A stretch of DNA of 64,000 nt from Solibacillus sp040273735 (GTDB lineage Bacteria > Bacillota > Bacilli > Bacillales_A > Planococcaceae): positions 3,786 to 67,785 of the forward strand of contig NZ_JBELZM010000018.1 of assembly GCF_040273735.1 (NCBI RefSeq), written 5' to 3'. Below, in pieces: positions 1 to 8,766 of the stretch. Numbering within the stretch: the stretch's first letter is position 1; every line of letters starts with the position of its first letter. The notes beneath the pieces were generated by a model. It saw only the letters and a program-made list of their open reading frames with translations. It made no database searches and was not told where the DNA came from. The position numbers and the translations under genes are program-made.

Positions 1-1093
1 TCCACTTTTCAGGGTCAGAACGATGAACTACTTCGCCAAATCCAAATATATCTGTCTTATTTTGTTGTGTACGCTTAACCGTATCTTCTAACTGTGTCTT
101 TATTTTTTTCTCCAGTTCTTTTTCTAACTCCAATATAACTTTCGGATCCTTCAGGTCAATAGATGTCCTTACTTCACGAATATCACCTTCAGCACGTACA
201 TTAATCCTAATGCTTGGGATGTCGTTTTTTGTATCAGCAGAAACCTTCGTCTTTTGCCGAAAAACATTGTAAACAATAGCATTTTTCTTTTCGTCCCTGT
301 CCAGTTCGACATCAGTTCCTTTAATTTTATCCAGTATCCAGATTACCCCTTTGGCCATATCCTCTTGGTACCAGTCAATCAACTTCCCTTCTTTGAAAAT
401 GGCCAACCCATCTGCTTCCAAAGTGGTATCGAGTTCAGATTGTTGGACATTCTCCATTTTTTTCCCCTGTTCAATATCTCCATTCATACTAAAACCACTG
501 ATCACCGGTTCTTTTCCTTCGGAGGTAAGTGTCTTAATAACATCTTGAAGAGTCATTTCCACATTTGTACCCCTAAGTTTTTCAGTTACTTCCAAAGTTC
601 CGTTCACTTTTTCAGCTGGAATCTTATCGACCGCTGTCAAAGATTTAAGCAAATCTCCCGCTTTTGTATTATGAGCAATCACAATCCTTGCTGTAGAACG
701 GATTTCCGGCTCGCGTTCAAAGGCATCTAAAACATTTTCCAGTCCATCTTCTCGTACCACCTCTTCACTCAATACAATTAAATTTGCATGAGCATGATAC
801 AGCTTTCGGGAAATTTTGGCTGATGCTTTGAAATGGGCTTCAAGTACACTTTCTCCTGTTGCAGAGTAAACTGTAACTGCAGGACTTTGCCCAGCTCCTC
901 CCCCTTGTAGTCCCCCCGCCACATTCATTGGATTGATCAATTGAATCGTCTTGGTATATTGCCCCTCTTCATTTTTATCAATAGATGTGGCAGAAATGAT
1001 TGCCAGTTCATTTAACTCGTTCTGACTCCAACATCCCGTTAGGAATAGGGTAGTTACCATTATTAAGTATAGAGAAATCAATTTACGACTCAT
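1..1093 (-). CDS. Ger(x)C family spore germination lipoprotein (partial, runs off left edge)
   Basis: This is the C-subunit type of GerA-class germinant receptors, an outer-face lipoprotein of the spore inner membrane needed for nutrient-triggered germination. About 364 residues are visible and the C-terminus lies outside the window. The N-terminus is a lipoprotein signal with lipobox LTGC (Cys21), followed by the WSQNELNELAI start typical of Ger(x)C proteins. The ATG lies 1 nt beyond the TGA of the upstream gerA-type gene, and its GGAG ribosome binding site overlaps that stop region, so the two are translationally coupled. Family assignment rests on the lipobox, early sequence and operon position. 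The receptor type (GerA, GerB, GerK or other) cannot be told. Confidence 0.9.
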   Translation of the reverse strand, partial: MSRKLISLYLIMVTTLFLTGCWSQNELNELAIISATSIDKNEEGQYTKTIQLINPMNVAGGLQGGGAGQSPAVTVYSATGESVLEAHFKASAKISRKLYHAHANLIVLSEEVVREDGLENVLDAFEREPEIRSTARIVIAHNTKAGDLLKSLTAVDKIPAEKVNGTLEVTEKLRGTNVEMTLQDVIKTLTSEGKEPVISGFSMNGDIEQGKKMENVQQSELDTTLEADGLAIFKEGKLIDWYQEDMAKGVIWILDKIKGTDVELDRDEKKNAIVYNVFRQKTKVSADTKNDIPSIRINVRAEGDIREVRTSIDLKDPKVILELEKELEKKIKTQLEDTVKRTQQNKTDIFGFGEVVHRSDPEKW

Positions 1094-1094
1094 T

Positions 1095-2720
1095 TCAATC
1101 TCCTTTATCATAGTCAGAATTCTTCATAGTACGAGGTCCTGGAGGGTGTGGTTTCTGATTTTCTCCTTGTCCGTCCTTATTTCTGCCACTAATCAACTTT
1201 GGTCTTTTCTTGTAATCCCAAAGTTGTCGTCGGACAATGGTATCCCCAGCTTCTTCCTTAATGAACGGAGCAAGAGGTGTCATATATGGAACACCGAATG
1301 AACGTAAGCTGGATAAGTGAACAACAAGAATGATAAACGCCAGAATCATTCCGTAAAAACCAAATGTTGCTGCGCTGAGCATAAACATAAATCTAACCAA
1401 ACGTGCAGATATAGCAACCGCATAGGAAGGGGTCGCGAAACTGGCAATCGCAGTCATGGAGACAACAATGACCATGACTGGTGAGACAATGCCTGCCTGA
1501 ATTGCTGCTTGTCCAATGACAAGCGCCCCTACGATGGAAATTGTTGAACCAATCGCTTTAGGCATTCGGATGCCTGCTTCTCTTAAAATTTCAAACGTAA
1601 TTTCCATGATGAGTGCTTCGATAAATGCAGGAAAAGGAACAGATTCCCGCTGTGCAGCAATAATGACGGCCAATTTTGTTGGAATCATCTCCTGGTGAAA
1701 GGTTGTCGCAGCGATATAGACTGCAGGCCCAACAAGGGATATAAAGAAAATGATCGTACGTAATAAACGAATGGCTGATGAAATGTCAAAACGTTCATAG
1801 TAATCCTCAACCGATTGAAAGAAGTCAATAAATAAGGCTGGAACCATCAGTACAAAAGGAGTCCCATTTACGAATATGGCAATCCTTCCTTCAAGAAGAT
1901 TACCTGCCACTCCATCGGGCCTCTCTGTATGATGTATAGTGGGGAAAGTCGTATTTGTCTGATCTTCAATAAGCTGTTCAATAAAACCGGATTCTAAGAC
2001 GCCATCGATTTCAATTCTTTTTAAACGTTTACGTACTTCTTCAATGATTTCATTCTTTGCTATTCCATTTATATACATGATGGAAACATCTGTTTTCGTC
2101 ATTTTGCCAATCTTCATGGATTCGATCCACAAATCTGGCGAATTGATAATCCGACGCACCAGCGCAATATTAGTCTCAATAGATTCGTTAAACGCTTCTT
2201 TCGAACCACGAATCGAGACATTGGTAGTCGACTCTTGAATGGAACGTCTTTCCCCACCTTGAGTGCTGACACTTAGCGCTGCGTTACTGCCCTCCATAAA
2301 TATAATCGTATTTCCTGACATCAATTCTGTGAATAGTTCCTCCCAGTCCCTTGATTTTTTTATTCCACCGACAGCTACAACATCTTCGGCAATCATATCG
2401 ATTACCTCCTGTTGAGGATTCTGTTCTTGGGAAGCAGGATTATCAATCATCGCTTCTATTAAAAAGTCGTTAACAGTTTGATTATCTACCAGCCCTTTAA
2501 CATATACAATTTTCGTTTTAACCTTAGGAAACTTCCCCAGTTTAACCGGTCTGATTACAATATCTGAACTATTTCCTGTTCTTTTTTTAACGATTTCTAC
2601 ATTCACGAACAATGAGGTATCGATGTTATTCGACGATTTATCTGTAGATTCAGTAGGGCTATTTCCTTGCTGATTTTTACTATTCTTCATTTCCTTTTTC
2701 CCTTTAAAAAATGAAAACAT
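1095..2720 (-). CDS. GerA family spore germination protein (A subunit)
   Basis: A-subunit of a GerA-type nutrient germinant receptor, 541 residues, a normal length. A hydrophilic N-terminal half (about 1-300) with a variable Ser/Asn-rich start is followed by a hydrophobic half (about 310-490) with several membrane segments, and then a basic tail. The motif KTDVSIMYINGIA and the segment around PDGVAGNLLEGRIAIFVNGTPFVLMVP are characteristic of the family. It is first in an operon with the Ger(x)C gene; a B subunit is not visible and may lie beyond the left edge. In Bacillus such operons are transcribed in the forespore by SigG, but I could not identify a convincing SigG promoter upstream. Confidence 0.93.
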   Translation of the reverse strand: MFSFFKGKKEMKNSKNQQGNSPTESTDKSSNNIDTSLFVNVEIVKKRTGNSSDIVIRPVKLGKFPKVKTKIVYVKGLVDNQTVNDFLIEAMIDNPASQEQNPQQEVIDMIAEDVVAVGGIKKSRDWEELFTELMSGNTIIFMEGSNAALSVSTQGGERRSIQESTTNVSIRGSKEAFNESIETNIALVRRIINSPDLWIESMKIGKMTKTDVSIMYINGIAKNEIIEEVRKRLKRIEIDGVLESGFIEQLIEDQTNTTFPTIHHTERPDGVAGNLLEGRIAIFVNGTPFVLMVPALFIDFFQSVEDYYERFDISSAIRLLRTIIFFISLVGPAVYIAATTFHQEMIPTKLAVIIAAQRESVPFPAFIEALIMEITFEILREAGIRMPKAIGSTISIVGALVIGQAAIQAGIVSPVMVIVVSMTAIASFATPSYAVAISARLVRFMFMLSAATFGFYGMILAFIILVVHLSSLRSFGVPYMTPLAPFIKEEAGDTIVRRQLWDYKKRPKLISGRNKDGQGENQKPHPPGPRTMKNSDYDKGD

Positions 2721-3115
2721 GGCACCGATACCTTTCTTTGCTTTTCTACAGTTATTTCAATCATAGGGCCCTTTTATACAAAATTTTCTATCATTCCATA
2801 TAGATTTAGGAGTACGTGGTGCATTTTATGTAGGATTTGAGGTTAAGTATTTCAAAATATCACATTAATGCATTAATGGATGGTGAAGACTAATTATCTG
2901 CTAATCCTATATTTCAATAACTAAGGCGCAATCCATTCATAATTAGTTCCTTCTCTAACCAAGGGTTATGTACGTTAATAGCTTTTAAAGCAGATATAGT
3001 TTTTCTTTAGTATTTTCATTTCTAATCCAAAACCTAAATGTATATATAGATTTCTGCAGGGTAGACTTTAATCGTTGTAACTTTTTTTAAAAAAAATCTG
3101 GAGGTGCGACAAAAC
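2721..3115. other. intergenic region between divergent germination and spore-coat operons
   Basis: AT-rich 395-nt gap between the gerA-type gene (reading left) and the yraE-like gene (reading right). It should hold both promoters, probably sporulation sigma-factor promoters by analogy. I see no open frame of note, no strong hairpin and no unambiguous promoter hexamers. The only clear element is the GGAGGTG ribosome binding site at 3100-3106. Confidence 0.5.
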
Positions 3116-3325
3116 GTGTTAGAGAAAAAATTAGCACTTCATGAAACAATGGAATTTCATGAAGTCATAAACTTTATGACAACTAGTTTACTTAAATCAA
3201 AGTTAAGCCAAGGTGTCGTCTTTGATGATGATTTAAGAGCCTTATTAGACAAAAATGTTAAGCTATCTACTCCAGCACTCACTGCCATGGTTAAGCTTTA
3301 CTCTAAATCAGAATTAGAATATTAG
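3116..3325 (+). CDS. small spore coat-associated protein, YraE-like
   Basis: Small protein of 69 residues with the segment LHETMEFHEVINFMTTSLLKSK, resembling B. subtilis YraE, annotated as spore-coat related. I place the start at GTG 3116 because GGAGGTG (3100-3106) sits 9 nt upstream. An in-frame GTG at 3104 overlaps that site and is unlikely. It is first of three genes (YraE-like, CotF-like, alcohol dehydrogenase), the same gene set as the B. subtilis yraF-adhB-yraE-yraD locus. Function is inferred from family and context; no catalytic motif is present. Confidence 0.8.
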   Translation: MLEKKLALHETMEFHEVINFMTTSLLKSKLSQGVVFDDDLRALLDKNVKLSTPALTAMVKLYSKSELEY

Positions 3326-3337
3326 GAGGACAATTTT

Positions 3338-3700
3338 ATGCAAGACTATTTAGATCCTATAAATTCAGTTGGAATGCCTGAACTAACGGATTCAGGAGTT
3401 GCGCTTGAGTTTTTACTTACTACCAAAACGGGTATTCGAAACCTTTCAATCGCCTTAACCGAAACAGCTTCCCCTGCACTCCAAAAAATCATGAGAACAC
3501 AGCTAGATGTCATGATTGATTTATATTTTGAAATTTCTGAACTCATGATGGAAAAAGAATGGCTGAAGCCTTTTAATCTTGAAGATCAAAAAGAACTGGA
3601 TATTAAATCTGCAGAAAATGCGATTAATATTGCACAGTTGGAATTATTCCCTAAGAGCATGAACCGCAAAGGAATGTTCCCTACCCCACCAAAAAATTAA
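3338..3700 (+). CDS. CotF-family spore coat protein, YraD/YraF-like
   Basis: A 120-residue, mostly helical protein with the conserved middle block of CotF-family coat proteins (alternating helices around LTETASPALQKIMRTQL and a C-terminal helix ending near LFPKSMNRKGMFP). It starts at ATG after TAGGAGGAC, 12 nt past the stop of the YraE-like gene, and ends 22 nt before the alcohol dehydrogenase. Members are spore coat or coat-like proteins, with small Ala/Gln-rich homologues often paired with dehydrogenases. A direct coat role here is inference. Confidence 0.82.
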   Translation: MQDYLDPINSVGMPELTDSGVALEFLLTTKTGIRNLSIALTETASPALQKIMRTQLDVMIDLYFEISELMMEKEWLKPFNLEDQKELDIKSAENAINIAQLELFPKSMNRKGMFPTPPKN

Positions 3701-3722
3701 CTAAAAAAGAGGGATTTTTTAA

Positions 3723-4859
3723 ATGAAAGCTGTTACTTATCAAGGTGTTAAAAATGTTGAGGTTAAAGAAGTAAAAGACCCTAAAATAAAAAAAGCCGAT
3801 GATATAATTGTCCGCCTAACAACAACGGCCATTTGCGGGTCAGACTTGCATTTGATTCATGGAATGATTCCAAATCTTGGACAAGATTATGTCATTGGCC
3901 ATGAACCGATGGGAATTGTAGAAGAAGTCGGCAAGGATGTGACGAAGGTAAAAAAGGGTGACCGGGTTATCATTCCTTTTAATATCGCCTGTGGTCAATG
4001 CTGGTACTGCAATCATGAGCTGGAAAGTCAATGTGATAATTCCAATGACAATGGTGAAATGGGCGCCTACTTTGGCTATTCAGACACTACAGGCGGTTTT
4101 CCGGGAGGACAGGCAGAGTATATGCGCGTTCCCTATGGCAATTTTCTCCCTTTTAAAATTCCGGAACAATCTGAAGTTCCTGATGAAAGTCTTGTTCTCC
4201 TAGCCGATGCTGCCTCTACTGCTTTTTGGAGTGTAGAGAATGCCGGTGTGAAAAAAGGAGATACGGTTGTAATTCTTGGCTGCGGACCTGTTGGGCTATT
4301 GGCACAAAAATTTGCTTGGTTGAAAGGTGCAGAAAGAGTAATCGCAGTTGACTACATCGCGTATCGTCTTAAACATGCAAAAAAGACAAATAACGTCGAA
4401 ATCGTTAATTTTGAAGATCATCAAAATTGTGGTGAATATTTGAAGGAAATTACAAAGGGCGGTGCCGATGTTGTGATTGATTGTGTCGGGATGAGCGGAA
4501 AAATGACGCCTCTAGAATTCCTTGCTAGTGGAGTAAAACTGCAAAGTGGCGCTATGGGAGCGATAGTCACAGCCAGTCAAGCTGTACGTAAAGGTGGAAC
4601 AATCCAAATTACTGGTGTTTATGGTGGGAGATATAATGCCTTCCCACTCGGCGATATATTCCAGCGCAATGTAGCCATACGTACTGGACAAGCACCAGTT
4701 GTTCATCTCATGCCGCATGTCTATAACTTAATTGCTGATGGTAAAGTGAATGCAGGTGATATCATCACACATGTCCTGCCCCTTGAAAAAGCAAAACACG
4801 CCTATGAAATATTCGATACAAAACAAGAAGATTGCATTAAAGTAGTTTTAAAACCTTAA
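3723..4859 (+). CDS. adhB: zinc-dependent alcohol dehydrogenase, AdhB-like
   Basis: Medium-chain zinc alcohol dehydrogenase, 378 residues, the length of B. subtilis AdhB. Catalytic zinc motif GHEPMGIVEEVG near residues 59-70, Cys in AICGSDLH near 38-40, a structural-zinc-like cysteine set (CGQCWYCNHELESQC, about 91-105) and the NAD-binding ILGCGPVGLLAQ near 185-195. It should oxidise alcohols or formaldehyde-like substrates with NAD; the substrate is unknown. It lies in one operon with two coat-like genes, as in the B. subtilis yra locus, which suggests a role in sporulation or at the spore surface. The ribosome binding site is a modest AGAGGG. A good intrinsic terminator follows. Confidence 0.9.
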   Translation: MKAVTYQGVKNVEVKEVKDPKIKKADDIIVRLTTTAICGSDLHLIHGMIPNLGQDYVIGHEPMGIVEEVGKDVTKVKKGDRVIIPFNIACGQCWYCNHELESQCDNSNDNGEMGAYFGYSDTTGGFPGGQAEYMRVPYGNFLPFKIPEQSEVPDESLVLLADAASTAFWSVENAGVKKGDTVVILGCGPVGLLAQKFAWLKGAERVIAVDYIAYRLKHAKKTNNVEIVNFEDHQNCGEYLKEITKGGADVVIDCVGMSGKMTPLEFLASGVKLQSGAMGAIVTASQAVRKGGTIQITGVYGGRYNAFPLGDIFQRNVAIRTGQAPVVHLMPHVYNLIADGKVNAGDIITHVLPLEKAKHAYEIFDTKQEDCIKVVLKP

Positions 4860-4870
4860 AATTAGTGGGA

Positions 4871-4911
4871 AGGTACTTTTGTCTCTGTTTTATTGCAAAA
4901 GTACTTTTCTT
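4871..4911 (+). terminator. rho-independent terminator after adhB-like gene
   Basis: Perfect 9-bp stem GTACTTTTG (4873-4881) with CAAAAGTAC (4896-4904), extendable by two weaker pairs, a 14-nt loop and a TTTTCTTTTC tail. It is placed 12 nt after the alcohol dehydrogenase stop codon. Confidence 0.8.
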
Positions 4912-5055
4912 TTCGGAAGAGCTCGAAAATTATCATAAATCACTTCATTACTGACACCCATACAAAACATTTATAATAGACATTGTTGTGACTATGCGCT
5001 TCTTTTTTATTGCGTTATTTTTTATCTTTACATTACTATTTAATTGAATAACATT

Positions 5056-5631
5056 TCAATTGATAACACTAAATCCTACCTGTGCTTCTATTTCATACTT
5101 TTCCTCTGGTTCCGTCTCCTCTGAAACTCTAATATAAAAATCTGCAATACCGTTTACGACATAATGTCCAGCAGGAAATTCTTTATCCATAACTCGTTTC
5201 ATGAAAGCTTTATATTCATTTTTGTCTTCGGAACTATATCCTCCACTTCCAACATATCCTTCTCGAAGTGGTTCCCCCTTAACTAATATCGTACTTATTA
5301 ACGGCTCATTCATTCCATATTCAATTTCATAATTTCTCATAGTCTCAACCATTGGAAACGAAAATGGCGAAGCAGAATGGAAAATTTCAATTCCTCCTTT
5401 ATCACCTGTATATTCCAGTTCTGCATATATTTTTACCGGCTCATTTTCAATATACTCTGCTTTTTCGGTTACAAGTCGATAGGTAAAATCCCCCTCAGTA
5501 ACTTCGGCCTGTGTTTCCAGCTTATCTGTGTTGTACACCTCATTATCAAGCTCCTTGTCATTACTTTGTTGGCAACCAAATAAAATAATTGATATAAATA
5601 CAAAAGATAAAATCGTTGTTATTTTTTTCAT
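5056..5631 (-). CDS. uncharacterised lipoprotein
   Basis: Predicted 191-residue lipoprotein. The start is ATG at 5631, preceded by GGAGGTGTGACTCA; an upstream in-frame ATG (5670) lacks a site. The signal peptide is MKKITTILSFVFISIILFGC, with Cys20 as the lipobox residue. The mature part is acidic with a Gln/Ser/Asp/Glu linker, then a beta-rich domain containing FTYRLVTEKAEYIENEPVKI, which resembles the BsuPI-like/intracellular proteinase-inhibitor fold in which a folded sheet begins with ...Y..GEPV.. phrases. I do not recognise a specific family. It is monocistronic, and a function should not be assigned. Confidence 0.75.
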   Translation of the reverse strand: MKKITTILSFVFISIILFGCQQSNDKELDNEVYNTDKLETQAEVTEGDFTYRLVTEKAEYIENEPVKIYAELEYTGDKGGIEIFHSASPFSFPMVETMRNYEIEYGMNEPLISTILVKGEPLREGYVGSGGYSSEDKNEYKAFMKRVMDKEFPAGHYVVNGIADFYIRVSEETEPEEKYEIEAQVGFSVIN

Positions 5632-5773
5632 TGAGTCACACCTCCTTTTATAATTAGACGGGGGTTTCATAGCTTTCGTTTCAAAAATAATCCAGTAGCT
5701 TCTTTTTTACACTAACCTATTCGATAAGATCACCTACATCTATAATAAATATCCAGATTTTTTATTGAGTGAT

Positions 5774-5841
5774 ATTCCGTTAAATGGCCCTATAACAGAA
5801 AAACGCGATCTTCTTATTGAAGAATCGCGCCTGATTGTTGT
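5774..5841 (-). repeat. dispersed hairpin repeat, copy 1 (acts as terminator for the SAP gene)
   Basis: First of three copies in this window (others near 8424-8475 and 9251-9312). The core is a hairpin, on the minus strand CGCGATTCTTC, loop AATAA, GAAGATCGCG, followed by TTTTTC and the conserved flank GTTATAGGGCCATTTAA. It begins about 30 nt after the stop of the SAP/DUF6434 gene and has the shape of an intrinsic terminator on that strand. The conserved flanks argue for a mobile or duplicated element rather than a chance terminator. Confidence 0.75.
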
Positions 5842-5869
5842 ATAGCTATATCATAACAACATATGTAAT

Positions 5870-6433
5870 TTAGCCTTTGTATTTGTTACTACCCGGTAGT
5901 TTTTTTATTTCATACCAAGCTCTAATTGCTTCTTCTCGATGATTCCCTTTATTTTTGGGATCTGCGAAATAGTCTCGGATAAACTGATTGTATTCAAATT
6001 CTAAGCCTATTTGTTTCTTATACAACGGGTCTTTTTTTCTTTCCTGCTCTTCATACCATGCATTTACAACATCACGATATGTTTTTCCTACATTTTCTCT
6101 AAAATAATTTTGAATATAAGTAGAAAAATGAAATTTAGGAATTTCTGACTTGAAGAAGGCCCTTACAGTTTGACTACAACGGTGATTTTCCGTTATTACT
6201 GTATCTAAATTTAAATCTGTTAATATTGCTTCATTTGTAGGCGACTTTCTTTTTTTCAGTGGTTTTTGTATTTCTCCTGTTTGAAGAAATGCAGTTATTC
6301 TATCCGTGATTTCAATTTTAGAACCAGAGGCACTCATCCCGTTCTGTCTACAAAAATTTTGTAATTCCTCTTTTAACCAATAAAAACTTTGAAATTTTTG
6401 TACATCCAATTCCCTTTTTAGATCAGGCCTCAA
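5870..6433 (-). CDS. SAP-like / DUF6434 domain protein
   Basis: 187-residue soluble basic protein. Residues about 15-55 form a SAP-like helix-extended loop-helix (YWLKEELQNFCRQNGMSASG, then ITDRITAFL), a fold usually seen in DNA-binding contexts. The rest matches my memory of DUF6434: repeated blocks ending in Tyr-Arg-Asp-Val-Val-Asn-Ala-Trp-Tyr and Glu-Ala-Ile-Arg-Ala-Trp-Tyr. The start is TTG at 6433, placed by GGAGGTG 6 nt upstream; no ATG fits. It is a single gene followed by repeat copy 1. Function is unknown; nucleic-acid binding is inference from the SAP segment. Confidence 0.75.
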   Translation of the reverse strand: MRPDLKRELDVQKFQSFYWLKEELQNFCRQNGMSASGSKIEITDRITAFLQTGEIQKPLKKRKSPTNEAILTDLNLDTVITENHRCSQTVRAFFKSEIPKFHFSTYIQNYFRENVGKTYRDVVNAWYEEQERKKDPLYKKQIGLEFEYNQFIRDYFADPKNKGNHREEAIRAWYEIKKLPGSNKYKG

Positions 6434-6949
6434 ATATTACACCTCCAGTAGTGGTTAGTACTATTATAAAACTTACATTCTTCTTTTGTCGTTCTTTTTG
6501 ATAATATTATCATTCTTCTTTTTCGATTAATGTAATATACAAAAAGACGTGTTTCTCGTTAAACGCAGCCCCTGACTCCACATGCGTCGACTGTGTGCTG
6601 GTGGGTTTTATAATATAGGCCAGGCTCAAATCTTATTTAATTGAAGTCTAGCCTGGTTTCTTATGCGTTTTGATGTTGCCTATTCCACTCACACCCCAGA
6701 TTATAGGAAATCATAAATACCTGTTTTTTAATACTAATATATTTTGGTTCAAGAACAAACATTCACAATCTTTGAGATTGTTATCATGCGTAATTAACTA
6801 ATAGATCCCAATACTATTTTCACTTTTAAAATTCAGATAGTTAGATAAAAACACATCTATTGTAACTTTTAATAATTATTCAGAATTGTTAGACTATTAT
6901 CAACTACCATGAATACACTTAAAACTTAATTCTTTCAGGAGGGATACAA
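6434..6949. other. 516-nt intergenic stretch with one orphan hairpin
   Basis: Lies between the SAP gene (reading left) and the protease (reading right). It holds an inverted repeat CCAGGCT (6620-6626) / AGCCTGG (6650-6656) followed by TTTC, a terminator-like hairpin reading right with no recognisable gene before it. A GC-richer patch around 6565-6605 has no open frame. The remainder is very AT-rich and should contain the protease promoter, which I could not place with confidence. Confidence 0.5.
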
Positions 6950-7912
6950 ATGGAGAAAAAGTTACACTTATTACCATATCAAGTGGATGAAGTGGTCGAA
7001 ATGGTCGAAGTGGTGCCAAAAGGTATTGAACTTATTGCAGCACCAGAAATTTGGGAGAATTCTAAAGGGAAGGGAATCACTGTTGCGATATTGGACACAG
7101 GCTGCGACGTCACCCACCCTGATTTGAGTGAGCGTATTATCGGCGGACGGAATTTCACTCGTGATGATGATGGACAACCTGATGTATACATCGATTATAA
7201 TGGCCATGGAACCCATGTGGCTGGCACAATTGCTGCAATTCATAACGGCACGGGAGTAGTTGGTGTTGCACCTGAAGCAAGTTTATTGATTTTAAAAGTG
7301 CTTGATAAAAGTGGATCAGGACAATACGACTGGATCATAAATGGTATTAACTATGCAGTTGAACAAAAGGTGGATATCATCTCCATGAGCCTCGGAGGTT
7401 CTGTCGATGTACCTGAGTTACACCAGGCTATTCAAAATGCAATCACTAATCAAATTCTAGTAGTGTGTGCCGCTGGTAATGAGGGAGATGGACAGAGTTC
7501 TTCAAATGAATTTGCCTTTCCCGCCTGCTACAATGAAGTCATCAGCGTCGGATCCATTAACCTGCAACGCAGTTCTTCTGAATTTTCAAATTCGAATAAT
7601 GAAGTCGACTTAGTAGCCCCTGGTGAAGGAATCCTTTCAACGTATTTAAACGGAACTTATGCAAAACTAAGCGGAACTTCGATGGCAACACCGCATGTAT
7701 CCGGTGCACTTGCACTCATAAAAGTGAGTGCCAACAGAAACTTTGAACGAAATCTGACAGAGACTGAGCTGTATGCACAATTAATAAAGAGAACCATTCC
7801 TTTAGGAAACTCGCCAAAACTCGAAGGCAACGGATTGCTGTACTTAACAACAGAGAAATACTTATCGGAGGTGTTCAACCAAGAATTATCTGCAAAGGCG
7901 TTGAAAATATAA
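6950..7912 (+). CDS. isp: intracellular subtilisin-like serine protease
   Basis: Peptidase S8 of 320 residues, the size of Bacillus IspA (about 319). There is no signal peptide. The short N-terminal extension with the LLPY motif (residues 7-10) is typical of intracellular subtilisins, whose pro-segment inhibits by its LIPY/F motif. The catalytic triad is Asp49 (VAILDTGCD), His86 (NGHGTHVAGT) and Ser244 (GTSMATPH), with oxyanion Asn177 (AAGNEG). It should degrade cytoplasmic proteins in stationary phase or sporulation. The start is supported by AGGAGGGATACAA. Its stop codon TAATG overlaps the start of the endonuclease remnant. Confidence 0.95.
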   Translation: MEKKLHLLPYQVDEVVEMVEVVPKGIELIAAPEIWENSKGKGITVAILDTGCDVTHPDLSERIIGGRNFTRDDDGQPDVYIDYNGHGTHVAGTIAAIHNGTGVVGVAPEASLLILKVLDKSGSGQYDWIINGINYAVEQKVDIISMSLGGSVDVPELHQAIQNAITNQILVVCAAGNEGDGQSSSNEFAFPACYNEVISVGSINLQRSSSEFSNSNNEVDLVAPGEGILSTYLNGTYAKLSGTSMATPHVSGALALIKVSANRNFERNLTETELYAQLIKRTIPLGNSPKLEGNGLLYLTTEKYLSEVFNQELSAKALKI

Positions 7913-8440
7913 TGGAAAAACTAAATTTGCAATACTGTGAATGGGAAACGGCCAAGTACAAACTTTTTAATAAAGAAAAACGACCCTTATTATGTCGTAA
8001 AGAAAGATGAGGAAGTCAGAAATCGATACTATCAGAGCATTTCATTCACAGATGCCAATCTTATAGATAGCCATCACACATTGCTAAAAAAACACATACA
8101 AATCAGTTAAACTACAGCCCCCACCGTTATTTGTACCCTTGGTTTGATTTGCAGGAAAACTTCTGGAAATAGGATGGATCCACTTTCTCTTATAGAGGAG
8201 GATATCATCTCCATGAAATGCAGGCAAAAGGGTTAATCAGCATCTTCTCGGATAATCTATTTAACTGTGAACATGTAGTGCCTTAATCATGGTTCGATAA
8301 AAAAGACCGATGAGAGGAGACTTGCATCATCTATTCGCCTTCGACCCACCTGCAATAGCAGTCGTAGCAACTACCCCCTACTATGATTTCCACAATTATA
8401 ACTATGAAGGATTAACATTGTCCTATATCCGAAAAATGTG
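7912..8440 (+). pseudogene. decayed endonuclease I-family gene
   Basis: Reading across frames gives a recognisable endonuclease I-like protein: DPYYVVKKDEEVRNRYYQ, FTDANLIDSHHTLLKKTHTN, QLNYSPHRYLYPWFDLQE, NCEHVVP(Q)SWFDKK, then MRGDLHHLFA and TCNSSRSNYP with YYDF. The ENVEHVVPQSWF and DLHHLF blocks are the catalytic hallmarks of this family. At least three frameshifts, a TAG after ENFWK and a CAA-to-TAA change in the EHVVPQSW motif destroy it. ATG 7912 overlaps the protease stop, so it was once the second gene of that operon. It runs into repeat copy 2. Confidence 0.75.
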
Positions 8441-8475
8441 ATTTTCTTATTGAAGAATCGCGCCCGATTGAATAA
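8424..8475. repeat. dispersed hairpin repeat, copy 2 (degenerate)
   Basis: Shares TTTTCTTATTGAAGAATCGC and the following GATTG with copies 1 and 3. The left arm is eroded (ATGTGAT instead of CGCGAT). It abuts the 3' end of the endonuclease remnant. Confidence 0.65.
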
Positions 8476-8505
8476 CAGAAGAGATTTTATTTAAAAACAA
8501 TACAG

Positions 8506-8549
8506 GCAGTAACAATTAGGGACTGAGTCCTTGTTGTTACTGCATTTTG
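8506..8549. terminator. hairpin after pseudogene region
   Basis: Inverted repeat GCAGTAACAA (8506-8515) / TTGTTACTGC (8534-8543), with an inner GGACT/AGTCC pairing, followed by ATTTTGT. It is terminator-like but the T-run is weak. It lies in the gene-poor gap between the endonuclease remnant and the DinB remnant. Confidence 0.5.
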
Positions 8550-8766
8550 TACTTTATAAGCAATTTAAATCTATTTATTCCATTCTTGTAAAAAAGACTA
8601 TTGTGATAGATTATCTGATTTACTCTACTATAATAGCTGAGATAATAGGGACTCCGCCCATACCCCAAAAGATTTTACGCTATGCATATCACTTCCCCAT
8701 TTAAAAAGGATATCTCTTAACAATTGACGAAATTATTTAACAACCATAGAAAGGAGAAATATTCTA

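Noticed and set aside
254..730. Plus-strand open frame of 158 codons
   Set aside because: Antisense to the Ger(x)C coding frame, which has lipobox and family motifs; no ribosome binding site.
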